This document shows positions 26,109-33,520 of a DNA stretch of 33,520 bases, piece after piece; the first letter of the stretch is position 1, and every line of letters starts with the position of its first letter. The stretch comes from Candidatus Latescibacterota bacterium (GTDB taxonomy: Bacteria > Latescibacterota > UBA2968 > GCA-2709665). The position numbers and the translations under genes were made by a program. Below the pieces are notes generated by a model. That model was not told where the DNA came from and made no database searches. It was given only the letters and a program-made list of their open reading frames with translations. Location of the stretch: contig JAAXHW010000008.1 in NCBI GenBank assembly GCA_012270675.1, positions 17,335 to 50,854 of the forward strand. Reading direction: 5' to 3'.

Positions 26109-27590
26109 ATGCAGGTTGCAAAATTGGGTGTGAGGTTTATGGGCATTTGTACAAGAGAAACATCGGTTGAGGAGATGGGTCCGAAAGAGCGGAGCATCTA
26201 TATTGACCAGTTGACCCCCAGAGGGGGGCTTTATACAGATGTACAGCGGGCGGTGCATCCGAAGTCCAACAGTACATGGCGCGTGTCCCCGGAGCCGTTT
26301 TGGATGCCGCCCCATATTGTGTGGCAGTACGAGGCCCTGGGGAGACACCTCTATCGCTTTTACAAAGCAGCCAACCTGCTCTACGCTCAGAGTGTCCGGG
26401 GTATCCAGCCAGGGTGGGTGGCGGCCTATCTGGACCGGGGAAAGCCGGAGGAAGTGATTGGCTACGGACGGATGAACCGGTTCAAGCAGCACCTGCCGCA
26501 CGTCATCCGACCCGACGTTATCCCTGCAGTGGAGGGCATGGTGGCCACGGAACTCGATTCGGTTCCGGGGGGCATCGGGTTTACGGCCAGTCTGGGACAG
26601 CGTTATGCCCGGCTGGGGTATGAGATCGTGGGAGGAGCAGATGGGATGGCCTCCGGGTTTATGCACATGATCCGGTCGGTTGGAGGGGTGGAGGACGCCG
26701 TTTTGGGGGTGGTGATTTCGGAGGAATCATCAGCCTGGCGGCCGGAGATGGCCTGGCTGGGCGAGGTCCTGAACGGGCTGGGGCTGGAGACCTATGTGGT
26801 GCGCCCGGAGGAGATCCTTTTCAGCGAGGCGGGGCTTTTTGTGGAGGGGGCGCAGGGACGGCGGCAGATCGATGTGCTGTACCGATTTTTCGAGCTGTTC
26901 GACCTGAGGAATATTCCCAAAATCGACCTGATTCTGTATGCGATCCGCAAGGGTCTGGTGAAGGTGACGCCCCCGTTGAAGGGGTACCTGGAAGAAAAGA
27001 TGCTGATGGGGCTGTTTCACCATCCGCTGCTCAAACGATTCTGGCACAGCGAGATGGGGGAAGATACGTTCGACTTCCTGATGCAGGTCTTTCCCAGGAC
27101 CTGGATTCTGGACCCGCACCCGCTGCCGCCTTACGGCGTGATCCCGGGGCTGGAGATCGACGGGCAGGCGTTCACAGACTGGCAGGCGCTGGGCCGGCTG
27201 GGGCAGAAGCAGCGGCAGTTTGTGGTCAAACCGTCGGGATTTTCGGAGCAGGCCTGGGGGAGCCGGGGGGTGTCGGTGGGCCACGATATGTCTGAACAGG
27301 ACTGGGGGGGGGTGATCGCGGCGGCGCTGGAGGCCTTTCCGACGACCCCGCACATCCTCCAGGAATTTCACACCAGTTCCAGGTTTTCCGTGGACTACTA
27401 CGACTTCAACTCGGACCAGATGGCGCGCTTCAGAGGACGCGTGCGGTTTTGCCCTTACTATTTTGTGGTGGATGACGAACCGGTGCTGTCGGGCATTCAG
27501 GCGACGGTCTGTCCGCCCGATAAGAAGGTGCTGCACGGGATGGTGGACGCGGTGGTGGTCCCTTGCGGGATCGCGGCGGGGAAGAGATAG
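26109..27590 (+). CDS. ATP-grasp-like protein of unknown function
   Basis: Up to 493 residues. I do not recognise a named family. The C-terminal part (~365-493) looks like an ATP-grasp core: QFVVKPSGFSEQAWGSRGV (lysine and glycine loop), then HILQEFHTSSRF and YYFVVDDEPVLSG. The N-terminal two thirds has an EAW/EALGRHLYRFYKAANLLY helix and a GIGFTASLGQRYARLGY turn, recalling circularly permuted ATP-grasp proteins, which join a carboxylate to an amine or thiol. The start is uncertain: ATG 26109, ATG 26139 (with GTGAGG before it) and ATG 26172 (GAGGAG immediately before) are all possible. The first lies only four bases after a terminator, which favours a later one. LarE follows after 43 bases. 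Confidence 0.6.
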   Translation: MQVAKLGVRFMGICTRETSVEEMGPKERSIYIDQLTPRGGLYTDVQRAVHPKSNSTWRVSPEPFWMPPHIVWQYEALGRHLYRFYKAANLLYAQSVRGIQPGWVAAYLDRGKPEEVIGYGRMNRFKQHLPHVIRPDVIPAVEGMVATELDSVPGGIGFTASLGQRYARLGYEIVGGADGMASGFMHMIRSVGGVEDAVLGVVISEESSAWRPEMAWLGEVLNGLGLETYVVRPEEILFSEAGLFVEGAQGRRQIDVLYRFFELFDLRNIPKIDLILYAIRKGLVKVTPPLKGYLEEKMLMGLFHHPLLKRFWHSEMGEDTFDFLMQVFPRTWILDPHPLPPYGVIPGLEIDGQAFTDWQALGRLGQKQRQFVVKPSGFSEQAWGSRGVSVGHDMSEQDWGGVIAAALEAFPTTPHILQEFHTSSRFSVDYYDFNSDQMARFRGRVRFCPYYFVVDDEPVLSGIQATVCPPDKKVLHGMVDAVVVPCGIAAGKR

Positions 27591-27633
27591 CAGGACCGCG
27601 TGGGGGACAATGACGCAAGGAAGGAATTGAGAT

Positions 27634-28488
27634 ATGGCGACGGCTACCGGGAGCGTGGGTGAAAAACTGGAGAGGTTGAATGCGATTCTGAAAGGGATGA
27701 AGCGTGTGGTTGTGGCTTTTTCGGGGGGGGTGGACAGTACGTTTTTGGCAGCGGCTGCACACCGGGTGCTGGGAGATGGGGCCCTGGCGGTGACCGCGGT
27801 GTCCGCAAGCTACGCGGAGGGGGAACTGGAGAATGCCCGGGTCCTGGCAGGGCAGATCGGCATCCGGCACGAGCTCGTCTACACCCGGGAGCTGGAAGAC
27901 CCCAACTACGTGCGGAATGCGCCCGATCGGTGTTTCCATTGCAAGACGGCCCTGGCGGACAAGCTGGATGAGGTACTCCAGCGCTACGGAAATCGCTACC
28001 GTTTCCTGGTTTACGGAGCAATCACGGACGATGTGGGCGATTACCGGCCGGGGATGGCGGCTGCAAAGGAACGGGGCATCCGGGCGCCGATGGTCGAGGC
28101 AGGGATGGCCAAGGCGGATGTGCGGGCACTGTCGAGGCAGTGGGGGCTGCCCACATGGGACCGGCCCGCATCGGCCTGTCTGTCCTCCCGGATTCCCTAT
28201 GGGACGCCGGTAACGGTGGAGGCGCTCTCAATGGTGGATCGGGCCGAGGCCCTGCTCAAGAACCTGGGGTTCCGTCTGGTACGGGTACGGCATCACGAGG
28301 AGATGGCCCGGATTGAGGTGGCCCCCGAGGAGATGGCCCGCTTTTTTGAGCATGGGATTCACCTGAAGGTGGCGCAGCGGTTGAAAGAGATCGGATACAG
28401 GTATGTGACACTGGACCTGCAGGGCTACCGGAGTGGGAGTTTGAACGAGGCGCTCCCGGAGCCGCTGCTTGGGATCGGGAAAGGGTGA
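27634..28488 (+). CDS. larE: ATP-dependent sacrificial sulfur transferase LarE
   Basis: A 284-residue PP-loop enzyme. SGGVDST at residues 30-36 binds ATP. Cys100 and Cys103 form C-F-H-C after NAPDR, and Cys182 in SACLSSRIPYG aligns with the sacrificial cysteine of Lactobacillus LarE. Three such cysteines suggest the type that holds an iron-sulfur cluster to donate sulfur repeatedly. In the known pathway LarE inserts sulfur into the pyridinium dithiocarboxylate precursor of the nickel-pincer cofactor of lactate racemase, after LarB. LarA, LarB and LarC are not in this window, so the partners lie elsewhere or the substrate differs. ATG 27634 has AAGGAATTGAG upstream. The stop is 29 bases before peptide deformylase. 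Confidence 0.88.
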   Translation: MATATGSVGEKLERLNAILKGMKRVVVAFSGGVDSTFLAAAAHRVLGDGALAVTAVSASYAEGELENARVLAGQIGIRHELVYTRELEDPNYVRNAPDRCFHCKTALADKLDEVLQRYGNRYRFLVYGAITDDVGDYRPGMAAAKERGIRAPMVEAGMAKADVRALSRQWGLPTWDRPASACLSSRIPYGTPVTVEALSMVDRAEALLKNLGFRLVRVRHHEEMARIEVAPEEMARFFEHGIHLKVAQRLKEIGYRYVTLDLQGYRSGSLNEALPEPLLGIGKG

Positions 28489-28517
28489 GATATTGCGGGG
28501 GTGCACAGGAGGTCGAG

Positions 28518-29078
28518 ATGGCTTTGCTGGAGATTAAGGTGCTCGGGTGTCCGATTCTGCGGAAGCGGGCGCTGCCTGTAGGGGTGATTGCAGAAGAAGC
28601 CCAACGTCTGATAGACGATATGTTCGACACGATGTACGCGGCGGAGGGGATCGGACTGGCCGCACCCCAGGTGGGGGTCGGCCAACGGCTGTTCGTGCTG
28701 GACGTGGGGCCCCGGGATGCTTCGGCCGAACCCATGGCATTGATCAATCCGGAGGTGCTCTGGTCTGCGGGGGAGGTGGTCGAGGAGGAAGGGTGCCTCA
28801 GCCTGCCGGAGGTCGTGGGCGAGGTGGCGCGGGCGGCGCATGTGCGGGTGGGGGCGCTGGACCGGGAAGGCACCCCCTTTGAGGTAGAGATGAGCGGAAT
28901 TGGCGCCCGGGCGGCGCAACACGAAATTGATCACTTAAACGGCATCCTGGTGATCGACCGCTTCAGCACGATCAAACGCAACCTGCTGCGGGGACAACTC
29001 CGGCGGTTGAAGCGGCAGGGGAAACGTCAGGCACCAGGGCTGACCTACGCGGCCGATGAGGCTGTGAATACGCAGTGA
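28518..29078 (+). CDS. def: Peptide deformylase
   Basis: A 186-residue deformylase that removes the formyl group from nascent proteins. All three family motifs are present: GIGLAAPQ (residues 44-51), EGCLS (91-95) and QHEIDHLNG (134-142). The metal is bound by Cys93, His135 and His139, with Glu136 as the catalytic base. ATG 28518 is supported by AGGAGG at 28507-28512; an upstream in-frame ATG at 28485 overlaps the larE stop and lacks a ribosome site. The usual partner fmt (methionyl-tRNA formyltransferase) is not adjacent. Followed closely by the PHP gene. Confidence 0.95.
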   Translation: MALLEIKVLGCPILRKRALPVGVIAEEAQRLIDDMFDTMYAAEGIGLAAPQVGVGQRLFVLDVGPRDASAEPMALINPEVLWSAGEVVEEEGCLSLPEVVGEVARAAHVRVGALDREGTPFEVEMSGIGARAAQHEIDHLNGILVIDRFSTIKRNLLRGQLRRLKRQGKRQAPGLTYAADEAVNTQ

Positions 29079-29099
29079 ACAGGTGCTAATATTTTGGGT

Positions 29100-29960
29100 A
29101 TGGACGGACGTATCGATCTTCACCTGCATTCGACCTGTTCGGATGGGACCTCTTCGCCCGAAGAGGTGGTCCGTCAGGCCGCAGAGGCGGGGCTCGCGGT
29201 GATCAGCCTCACCGATCACGACTCTACGGAGGGCGTGTTTTCCGCCCAGGCAGCGGGGAAGGAAGTGGGGGTGGAGGTGGTGCCGGGGGTGGAGTTGAGC
29301 GCACAGGTAAAAGAGAAGGATCTCCATATCCTGGGCTATTTTGTGGACTGCACCCATCCAGACCTGGTGGACTGTCTCAGGCTGTACCGGGATGAACGGA
29401 AGCGGCGGGCGGAACGGATGGTGAAAAAGCTGAACAAGATGGGGATTCCGGTGCGGTTCGAGCAGGTGCTGGCCAGGGCGCGGGGCGGGGCGGTGGGGCG
29501 GCCCCACGTAGCCGATGTGATGGTGGAAGAGGGGGTCGTATTCTCTGCCAACGAGGCGTTTCATAAGTACCTGGGATACGCCCGGCCCGCCTATGAACCC
29601 AAGCATTCCCTCTCCCCTTTCGAGGCCATCGGGGTGATCCATGCAGCGGGGGGGCTGGCCTGCCTGGCCCATCCCGGGCTGTACGCCAGGGACGATTTGA
29701 TTGCCGGGCTGGTCTCTGATCGGCTGGACGGGATTGAGGTGTTGCATACCAAACACGGCCCCGCCGAGGTTGCCCGGTATACGGAAATCGCGCATCGCTA
29801 CGGCCTGCTGCAAACGGGAGGGTCGGACTGTCACGGCGACAGCCGGGGGCACCCGGTGATCGGAACCGTGGAGGTCCCGCGGGCCTTTGTGGAGGCTTTG
29901 CGAAAGACGCATCGGGAACGGCGAAACAAGGGGTCAGGAGGCCGCCCCCGCGGCGTTTGA
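29100..29960 (+). CDS. PHP-domain metal-dependent phosphoesterase (RNase AM / YciV-like)
   Basis: A 286-residue PHP protein. The metal site is seen in DLHLHSTCSDGTSS (His8, His10, Asp15), SLTDHDST, the VPGVELSA strand, CLAHPGLY and the late GGSDCHG motif. Relatives (YciV/TrpH) are 5'-3' exonucleases or 3',5'-nucleoside bisphosphate phosphatases that mature RNA ends or recycle pAp. The cytoplasmic location is inferred from the lack of a signal. I prefer ATG 29100; an in-frame TTG at 29094 is two codons earlier and slightly better placed relative to AGG at 29083. It lies about 20 bases behind def and is probably in the same operon. Confidence 0.9.
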   Translation: MDGRIDLHLHSTCSDGTSSPEEVVRQAAEAGLAVISLTDHDSTEGVFSAQAAGKEVGVEVVPGVELSAQVKEKDLHILGYFVDCTHPDLVDCLRLYRDERKRRAERMVKKLNKMGIPVRFEQVLARARGGAVGRPHVADVMVEEGVVFSANEAFHKYLGYARPAYEPKHSLSPFEAIGVIHAAGGLACLAHPGLYARDDLIAGLVSDRLDGIEVLHTKHGPAEVARYTEIAHRYGLLQTGGSDCHGDSRGHPVIGTVEVPRAFVEALRKTHRERRNKGSGGRPRGV

Positions 29961-30051
29961 GCGGCGCCCTTATTTTCCACTTCTGAGAGAAGCTGTCGTC
30001 CTGATCGTCGAGTGTGGTGTGGGTGCTCGGCGTTTTTTTCAGGTACAGGAT

Positions 30052-31053
30052 ATGAGCGATTCAGAATATGAGGCCCCTGGAAAGACGATCCCGCCCTTTT
30101 TTCAGGAAGACCGGGTGGATCTCTATTTTCTGAATACCCGGGAAGTGCTGGCGGCCGAAGGACTCGACCCGACCGTGACCGTGGAGGTATTTCCCAACCG
30201 AAGCGGGCTGCTTTGTGGTATTGCAGAAGTGCTGGACCATCTGGATCAGGTGCCGGGGCTGGAGGTGTGGGCATTGCCGGAGGGCGCAACTATGTCGCGC
30301 AAAGAGACGGTGCTCCGGCTCCGGGCGCCCTACAGCAGGTTCGGGATCTATGAGACGGCCCTGTTGGGCACGCTGGCCCACAGCAGCGGTTGGGCGACGG
30401 CTGCACAGGCGTGTGTGGAGGCCGCCGCCGGGAGGGCGGTGATCAGTTTTGGAGGGCGGCACGTCCATCCGGCGGTTTCGGACCGGATGGAGTACGCGGC
30501 CCTGGTGGGGGGATGCGCCGGGTGCGCGACACCGGCGGGCGCGGCGCTTTACGGGCAGAAGGCGACCGGGACGATGCCCCATGCGATGATGTTGATTTTT
30601 GGAGACACGGTGGCCGGGGTACAGGCGTTTGACCGGCATATGCCCGCATCGGTGCGGCGGGTGGTTCTGGTGGATACCTTCAAGGATGAGGCAGAAGAGA
30701 GCCTTCGGGTTGCCAGAGCTCTGGGAGAACGGCTCTGGGGGGTGCGGCTGGACACGCCTTCGGAGCGGGGCGGGGTAACCCCCGGGCTGGTGCATGAAGT
30801 GCGGGCGCGCCTGGACCAGGCCGGGTATCCTGGTGTGAAGATTTTTGTCAGCGGAGGGCTGCACCCCGACCGCATCCGGGCGTTTGCAGCGTCGGGGTGT
30901 CCGGTGGATGGGTTCGGCGTGGGGAGTGCGATCAGCGGAGCGCCCCCGATCGATTTTACGGCGGACATCAAGGAGATCGAGGGCCGGGCCGTGGCCAAGC
31001 GGGGGCGGATGCCGGGCATTACGCAGAATCCCAGACTGGAGAAAGTGAGATAA
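30052..31053 (+). CDS. Nicotinate phosphoribosyltransferase-like protein
   Basis: A 333-residue protein of the nicotinate/quinolinate phosphoribosyltransferase superfamily. Support comes from the N-terminal FFQEDRVDLYFLNTREVL, the SFGGRHVHP loop, a GTMPHAMM segment, VDTFKDEAEESL with its acidic residues, and the C-terminal phosphate-binding-like FVSGGLHPDRIRAF and GFGVGSAISGAPPIDFTADI. Family members join nicotinate and PRPP to give nicotinate mononucleotide in NAD salvage. It resembles the shorter archaeal-type enzymes more than E. coli PncB. ATG 30052 has AGGAT just before it; a longer open frame upstream overlaps the PHP gene and lacks family similarity. The 91-base gap in front contains no clear promoter. 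Confidence 0.82.
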   Translation: MSDSEYEAPGKTIPPFFQEDRVDLYFLNTREVLAAEGLDPTVTVEVFPNRSGLLCGIAEVLDHLDQVPGLEVWALPEGATMSRKETVLRLRAPYSRFGIYETALLGTLAHSSGWATAAQACVEAAAGRAVISFGGRHVHPAVSDRMEYAALVGGCAGCATPAGAALYGQKATGTMPHAMMLIFGDTVAGVQAFDRHMPASVRRVVLVDTFKDEAEESLRVARALGERLWGVRLDTPSERGGVTPGLVHEVRARLDQAGYPGVKIFVSGGLHPDRIRAFAASGCPVDGFGVGSAISGAPPIDFTADIKEIEGRAVAKRGRMPGITQNPRLEKVR

Positions 31054-31114
31054 CCGTTGAAACGATCGACATCTGGTGGTGCTTCTGAGATCGGTGTGGA
31101 GGATGGTGAAAAAG

Positions 31115-31360
31115 ATGAAGGTTAAGGTCCTGTTTTTTGCGTCGTGCCAGGATATTGTGGGGAAGCGAGAGGCGGAGGTGGAGGTGCCGGAGGGGGCAAC
31201 GGTGGCGGACCTGGTGGCCGAGGTTGCTGTTGCGCATCCCCGATTTTTGCAGATCGAAAAAAGCCTGATGGTGTCGGTCAACCAGGGGTATGTGGAGCGG
31301 GGTGAGGAATTGAACCAAGGGGACGAGGTGGCGTTTATTCCGCCGGTAAGCGGAGGGTAG
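31115..31360 (+). CDS. moaD: Molybdopterin synthase small subunit MoaD
   Basis: An 81-residue ubiquitin-fold sulfur carrier, the normal MoaD length, ending in the required SGG. The C-terminal glycine is adenylated and thiocarboxylated, then donates sulfur to precursor Z together with MoaE in molybdenum cofactor synthesis. The start is ambiguous: ATG 31115 (MKVKVLFFA) gives the family length with GGAGG 12 bases upstream, while ATG 31103 is directly abutted by GGAGG. It lies 19 bases before moaE. Confidence 0.88.
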   Translation: MKVKVLFFASCQDIVGKREAEVEVPEGATVADLVAEVAVAHPRFLQIEKSLMVSVNQGYVERGEELNQGDEVAFIPPVSGG

Positions 31361-31379
31361 GACCACAGAGGGAAAGCTT

Positions 31380-31832
31380 ATGGATGGAGATATTTACCGG
31401 ATTGTGAAGGAGCCGATTGCGCCCGATGCGCTGCACGAGGTTGTTCTGAGGGATTCGAATGGGGCGATTGCTTCGTTTGCAGGGGTGGTTCGGAACAACA
31501 CTCTGGGTCGGCAAACGCAGTACCTGGTATACGACGCCTACAGGGAGATGGCAGAAGGGAAGATGCGGGAGATCGGGGTGGAGGTAAAGGGGCGGTGGGA
31601 GGTGGATAAGGTGGCGATGCTGCACCGGGTCGGACGGCTGGAGATCGGAGAGATCAGCGTGTTGATCGCGGTGTCGGCGCCGCATCGGGAGGCGGCGTTG
31701 GAAGCCTGTCGGTATGCAATCAACCGGCTGAAGAAGACGGTGCCGATCTGGAAGAAAGAGGTCTGGACGGACGGAGAGGCGTGGATTGAGGGAGACCCGT
31801 CGGCACCCCGGCAGACCACACGGGAGGCATAG
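31380..31832 (+). CDS. moaE: Molybdopterin synthase catalytic subunit MoaE
   Basis: A 150-residue MoaE. Arg38 (FAGVVRNN), the HRVG motif at 82-85 and the lysine-rich RLKKTVPIWKKE stretch (Lys118-Lys126) correspond to the active-site arginine and the two lysines of E. coli MoaE. It pairs with MoaD as a heterotetramer to convert cyclic pyranopterin monophosphate to molybdopterin. ATG 31380 follows AGAGGGAAAG. Gene order moaD-moaE is the common one; other moa/mog genes are not visible in the window. Confidence 0.93.
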   Translation: MDGDIYRIVKEPIAPDALHEVVLRDSNGAIASFAGVVRNNTLGRQTQYLVYDAYREMAEGKMREIGVEVKGRWEVDKVAMLHRVGRLEIGEISVLIAVSAPHREAALEACRYAINRLKKTVPIWKKEVWTDGEAWIEGDPSAPRQTTREA

Positions 31833-31900
31833 GCGGCCGGGTGCTGCTGCGGTTCTGCGCCTCCTGTCTGTGGGCCGGTCGCAGCCTCCGGGGGATTTCC

Positions 31901-32713
31901 GTGAACCGCTTTTTTGATACATTCCGGTTGGGGCTGTTTGCCTTTGCAGGGGGCGTTTTCGTTTTTTCCTGCGAAACGCTGCCCGAAATTGCGGATACCT
32001 CACCCCCCGAAGAGATTCCGGTTTATACTTACAAAACCGTGAATACGTATCCCCATGATCCGGAGGCTTTCACACAGGGGCTGGTTTTTGAAGACGGCGT
32101 TTTATATGAGGGGACGGGGCTTCGCGGGCGTTCTACGCTGCGTAAGGTGGTATTGGAGACCGGAGAGATTCTACAGCACTACGAGGTGCCCGCCCGGTAT
32201 TTCGGTGAAGGGATCACCATCTTTGGCAACCGGATCATTCAGTTGACCTGGCAATCCAGGACCGGGTTTGTGTACGATAAGAAGAGCTTCGAACGCCTCC
32301 GATCGTTCACCTATCCAACAGAGGGCTGGGGCATTACGCACGACGGCAATCGATTGATCGTAAGCGACGGCACGTCAACGCTGTATTTCTGGGACCCTGA
32401 AACCTTTCAGGAAGTCGGCCGGATCGAGGTCCGGGGCGCGACCGGGCCCGTGAGCCGACTCAACGAACTGGAGTATATTGGAGGGGAGGTCTATGCCAAT
32501 GTCTGGCAGACGGACCGCATCGCCAGGATTGACCCCCGGACCGGTCGGGTCGCCGGATGGATTGATCTGGCCGGGCTTTTGGGTCCCCGGGACCGGGACC
32601 GGCAGGTTGGCGTGCTCAACGGGATTGCATACGAAAGAGAAAAAAAGCGGCTGTTCGTGACCGGAAAACTGTGGCCCAGACTTTTTGAGATCGAACTGGT
32701 TGCCCAAAATTAA
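31901..32713 (+). CDS. Glutaminyl-peptide cyclotransferase (plant-type beta-propeller), probable lipoprotein
   Basis: A 270-residue protein of the plant/bacterial type glutaminyl cyclase family (Glu_cyclase_2), a five-blade propeller: visible are YPHDPEAFTQGLVFEDGVLYEGTGLRGRS, FGEGIT, TYPTEGWGIT, LIVSDGTSTLYF, LNELEYI..EVYANVW and LNGIAY, with FVTGKLWP near the end. The family turns N-terminal glutamine into pyroglutamate. I chose the GTG at 31901: it gives a short charged N-terminus, a hydrophobic stretch and a VFSC lipobox, so the mature protein would be anchored at the envelope through Cys. An earlier GTG at 31841 is possible but gives a longer, less signal-like start. Transcription is probably shared with moaE, whose stop is 68 bases upstream. 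Confidence 0.85.
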   Translation: MNRFFDTFRLGLFAFAGGVFVFSCETLPEIADTSPPEEIPVYTYKTVNTYPHDPEAFTQGLVFEDGVLYEGTGLRGRSTLRKVVLETGEILQHYEVPARYFGEGITIFGNRIIQLTWQSRTGFVYDKKSFERLRSFTYPTEGWGITHDGNRLIVSDGTSTLYFWDPETFQEVGRIEVRGATGPVSRLNELEYIGGEVYANVWQTDRIARIDPRTGRVAGWIDLAGLLGPRDRDRQVGVLNGIAYEREKKRLFVTGKLWPRLFEIELVAQN

Positions 32714-32725
32714 AAGAGGCGAGCC

Positions 32726-33043
32726 TTGTCGAAGAAGCGAACCGGAGGCGAGGGGTGGTCACTTGTATCCGCCGGGGTAGCAGACCTGTCCGGAGAGGTT
32801 ATTTCCCTGCCTCCCCAGGAGCAACGGGTGCGGATTTCCCTTGAAAAACGGCGGAAGGGCAAGGTGGTTACCCTGGTGGACAACCTGGTGCTTTCGGAGC
32901 CGGACCTGAGGGATCTGGGAAAGTCTCTCAAAGTGATGTGCGGCACCGGGGGAACCGTGCGTGACCGCAGGATTGAACTCCAGGGGGACCGGCGCGGCCA
33001 GGTGAGCGCGTGGCTTTTGGAGAATGGGTGGGGAGTGAGGTAG
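32726..33043 (+). CDS. yciH: SUI1/YciH-family translation initiation factor
   Basis: A 105-residue eIF1-like (SUI1) protein. The family core is seen in RRKGKVVTLVDNL, DLRDLGKSLKVMCGTGGTV, and the final IELQGDRRGQVSAWLLENGW. Bacterial YciH discriminates against non-standard initiation complexes, though many bacteria live without it. The start is TTG at 32726 with AGAGGCGAG upstream; no ATG or GTG is available at the family start. It lies 12 bases behind the glutaminyl cyclase and converges on the gene at 33062. Confidence 0.92.
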   Translation: MSKKRTGGEGWSLVSAGVADLSGEVISLPPQEQRVRISLEKRRKGKVVTLVDNLVLSEPDLRDLGKSLKVMCGTGGTVRDRRIELQGDRRGQVSAWLLENGWGVR

Positions 33044-33061
33044 GTGGGCGCGGTTGGAAAG

Positions 33062-33520
33062 CTATGCTTTCCAGGCTTCGAGTTCCTGCTCGTGCAGGCA
33101 GAGTTTGCCGTTTAAGCGCAGGCCGCCGTGCGAGATGTTGATGCTGTAGGTGACAGCGTCGGCCGCCTCGACCCAGTGGGGGGTGAGCAGGGCGTTCCAG
33201 AGGACGTCGCCGGGTTTCATTTCGTAGGAGAGGGTGTCGGCCCGGGTGATTCCCGGGGGACGTTTCATTTTGCCGCCGGGGAGCATGCGTTGCTCAATCG
33301 GGGCCCAGCGGTGGGGGTCTTTGAGGCCCACGAAGCGCTTGACCCCGTGACGCTGCCAGGCCAGGACGTGTGAGCGGTCCATGTGGTAATTGGTGGCGCA
33401 GTGGCGGACGCTAATGAAAATAATGGGATAACAGCGCGTCCAGGTGAAGCCGGCGTCCGCCAGGGCGCGGCGCCACAGGTCGAGCACCTGCGCTTCAAGA
33501 GGGTCGGACAAAATTTTAAT
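33062..33520 (-). CDS. Cupin / Fe(II)-dependent oxygenase-like protein (partial, 5' end outside window)
   Basis: At least 152 residues of the C-terminal part. The HMDRSHVLAWQ stretch gives an H-x-D iron-binding pair, followed by a VKRFVGLKDP strand, PGDVLWNALLTPHWVEA with the distal His, and a SINISHGG strand. This order matches JmjC-like cupin_8 or phytanoyl-CoA dioxygenase-type Fe(II)/2-oxoglutarate oxygenases, which hydroxylate small molecules or proteins. The frame stays open to the window edge; a TTG at 33509-33511 is not a convincing start. The substrate is unknown. The gene converges on yciH with an 18-base gap and no visible terminator. Confidence 0.65.
   Translation of the reverse strand: MKILSDPLEAQVLDLWRRALADAGFTWTRCYPIIFISVRHCATNYHMDRSHVLAWQRHGVKRFVGLKDPHRWAPIEQRMLPGGKMKRPPGITRADTLSYEMKPGDVLWNALLTPHWVEAADAVTYSINISHGGLRLNGKLCLHEQELEAWKA

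Noticed and set aside
29961-30051. GGCG/CGCC hairpin with TTATTTT after the PHP gene as a terminator
   Set aside because: The stem is only about four bases with an uneven loop, too weak to call.
1-33520. CRISPR array, insertion sequence or prophage genes
   Set aside because: No regularly spaced direct repeats outside the propeller gene, and no transposase, integrase or phage structural motif was seen.

Overview
The window reads as a GC-rich bacterial chromosome segment, densely coded, with leaders and terminators of ordinary bacterial type. A GT9 heptosyltransferase-like enzyme and a lipoprotein signal suggest a diderm (Gram-negative) cell. The mix of a DUF2341/LamG/propeller protein, a formylglycine-type sulfatase, tandem Gfo/Idh/MocA oxidoreductases, an Ldh_2 dehydrogenase, an HxD-type oxygenase-like protein and a UGSC selenoprotein reminds me of uncultured heterotrophs such as Poribacteria or Latescibacteria. 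That placement is an inference from gene content only.

Layout. Positions 1-24 are the 3' end of a tRNA. The forward strand then carries an APC permease fused to Usp domains (108-2336), a DUF2341/LamG protein with an inserted seven-blade propeller (2558-4630), a membrane-anchored GT2 (4645-5598), an AsnB-type amidotransferase (5722-7605) and a sulfatase (7623-9104). From 9139 to 23996 all genes are on the reverse strand. In transcription order these are dnaK with a 16-bp hairpin behind it; then a serine beta-lactamase-fold enzyme coupled to a UGA-containing UGSC selenoprotein gene (19158-20801, Sec98, with a SECIS-like hairpin). Next comes a compact seven-gene set: fused 5-oxoprolinase, the two halves of D-glutamate cyclase as separate genes, a zinc alcohol dehydrogenase, an Ldh_2 dehydrogenase and two Gfo/Idh/MocA paralogues. 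A reverse-strand GT9 gene with its own terminator follows at 24305-25399. From 25616 to 33043 the forward strand holds housekeeping and cofactor genes: a coiled-coil protein, an ATP-grasp-like protein, LarE, peptide deformylase, a PHP phosphoesterase, a nicotinate phosphoribosyltransferase-like protein, MoaD, MoaE, a glutaminyl cyclase lipoprotein and a SUI1/YciH factor. The right edge cuts a reverse-strand Fe(II)-oxygenase/cupin-like gene.

Two systems stand out. First, the selenoprotein gene would be split into two unrelated-looking ORFs by standard gene calling. One in-frame UGA joins them exactly inside the UGSC-type redox motif (here U-S-T-C), and a short hairpin with a GGUC loop lies 17 nt downstream. 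Second, genes for both halves of D-glutamate cyclase follow directly behind a fused 5-oxoprolinase with coupled start signals. This suggests a D-glutamate -> 5-oxoproline -> glutamate route, tied by operon structure to several dehydrogenases. A candidate promoter for this operon has a perfect TTGACA box and a 19-nt spacer containing nine consecutive C.
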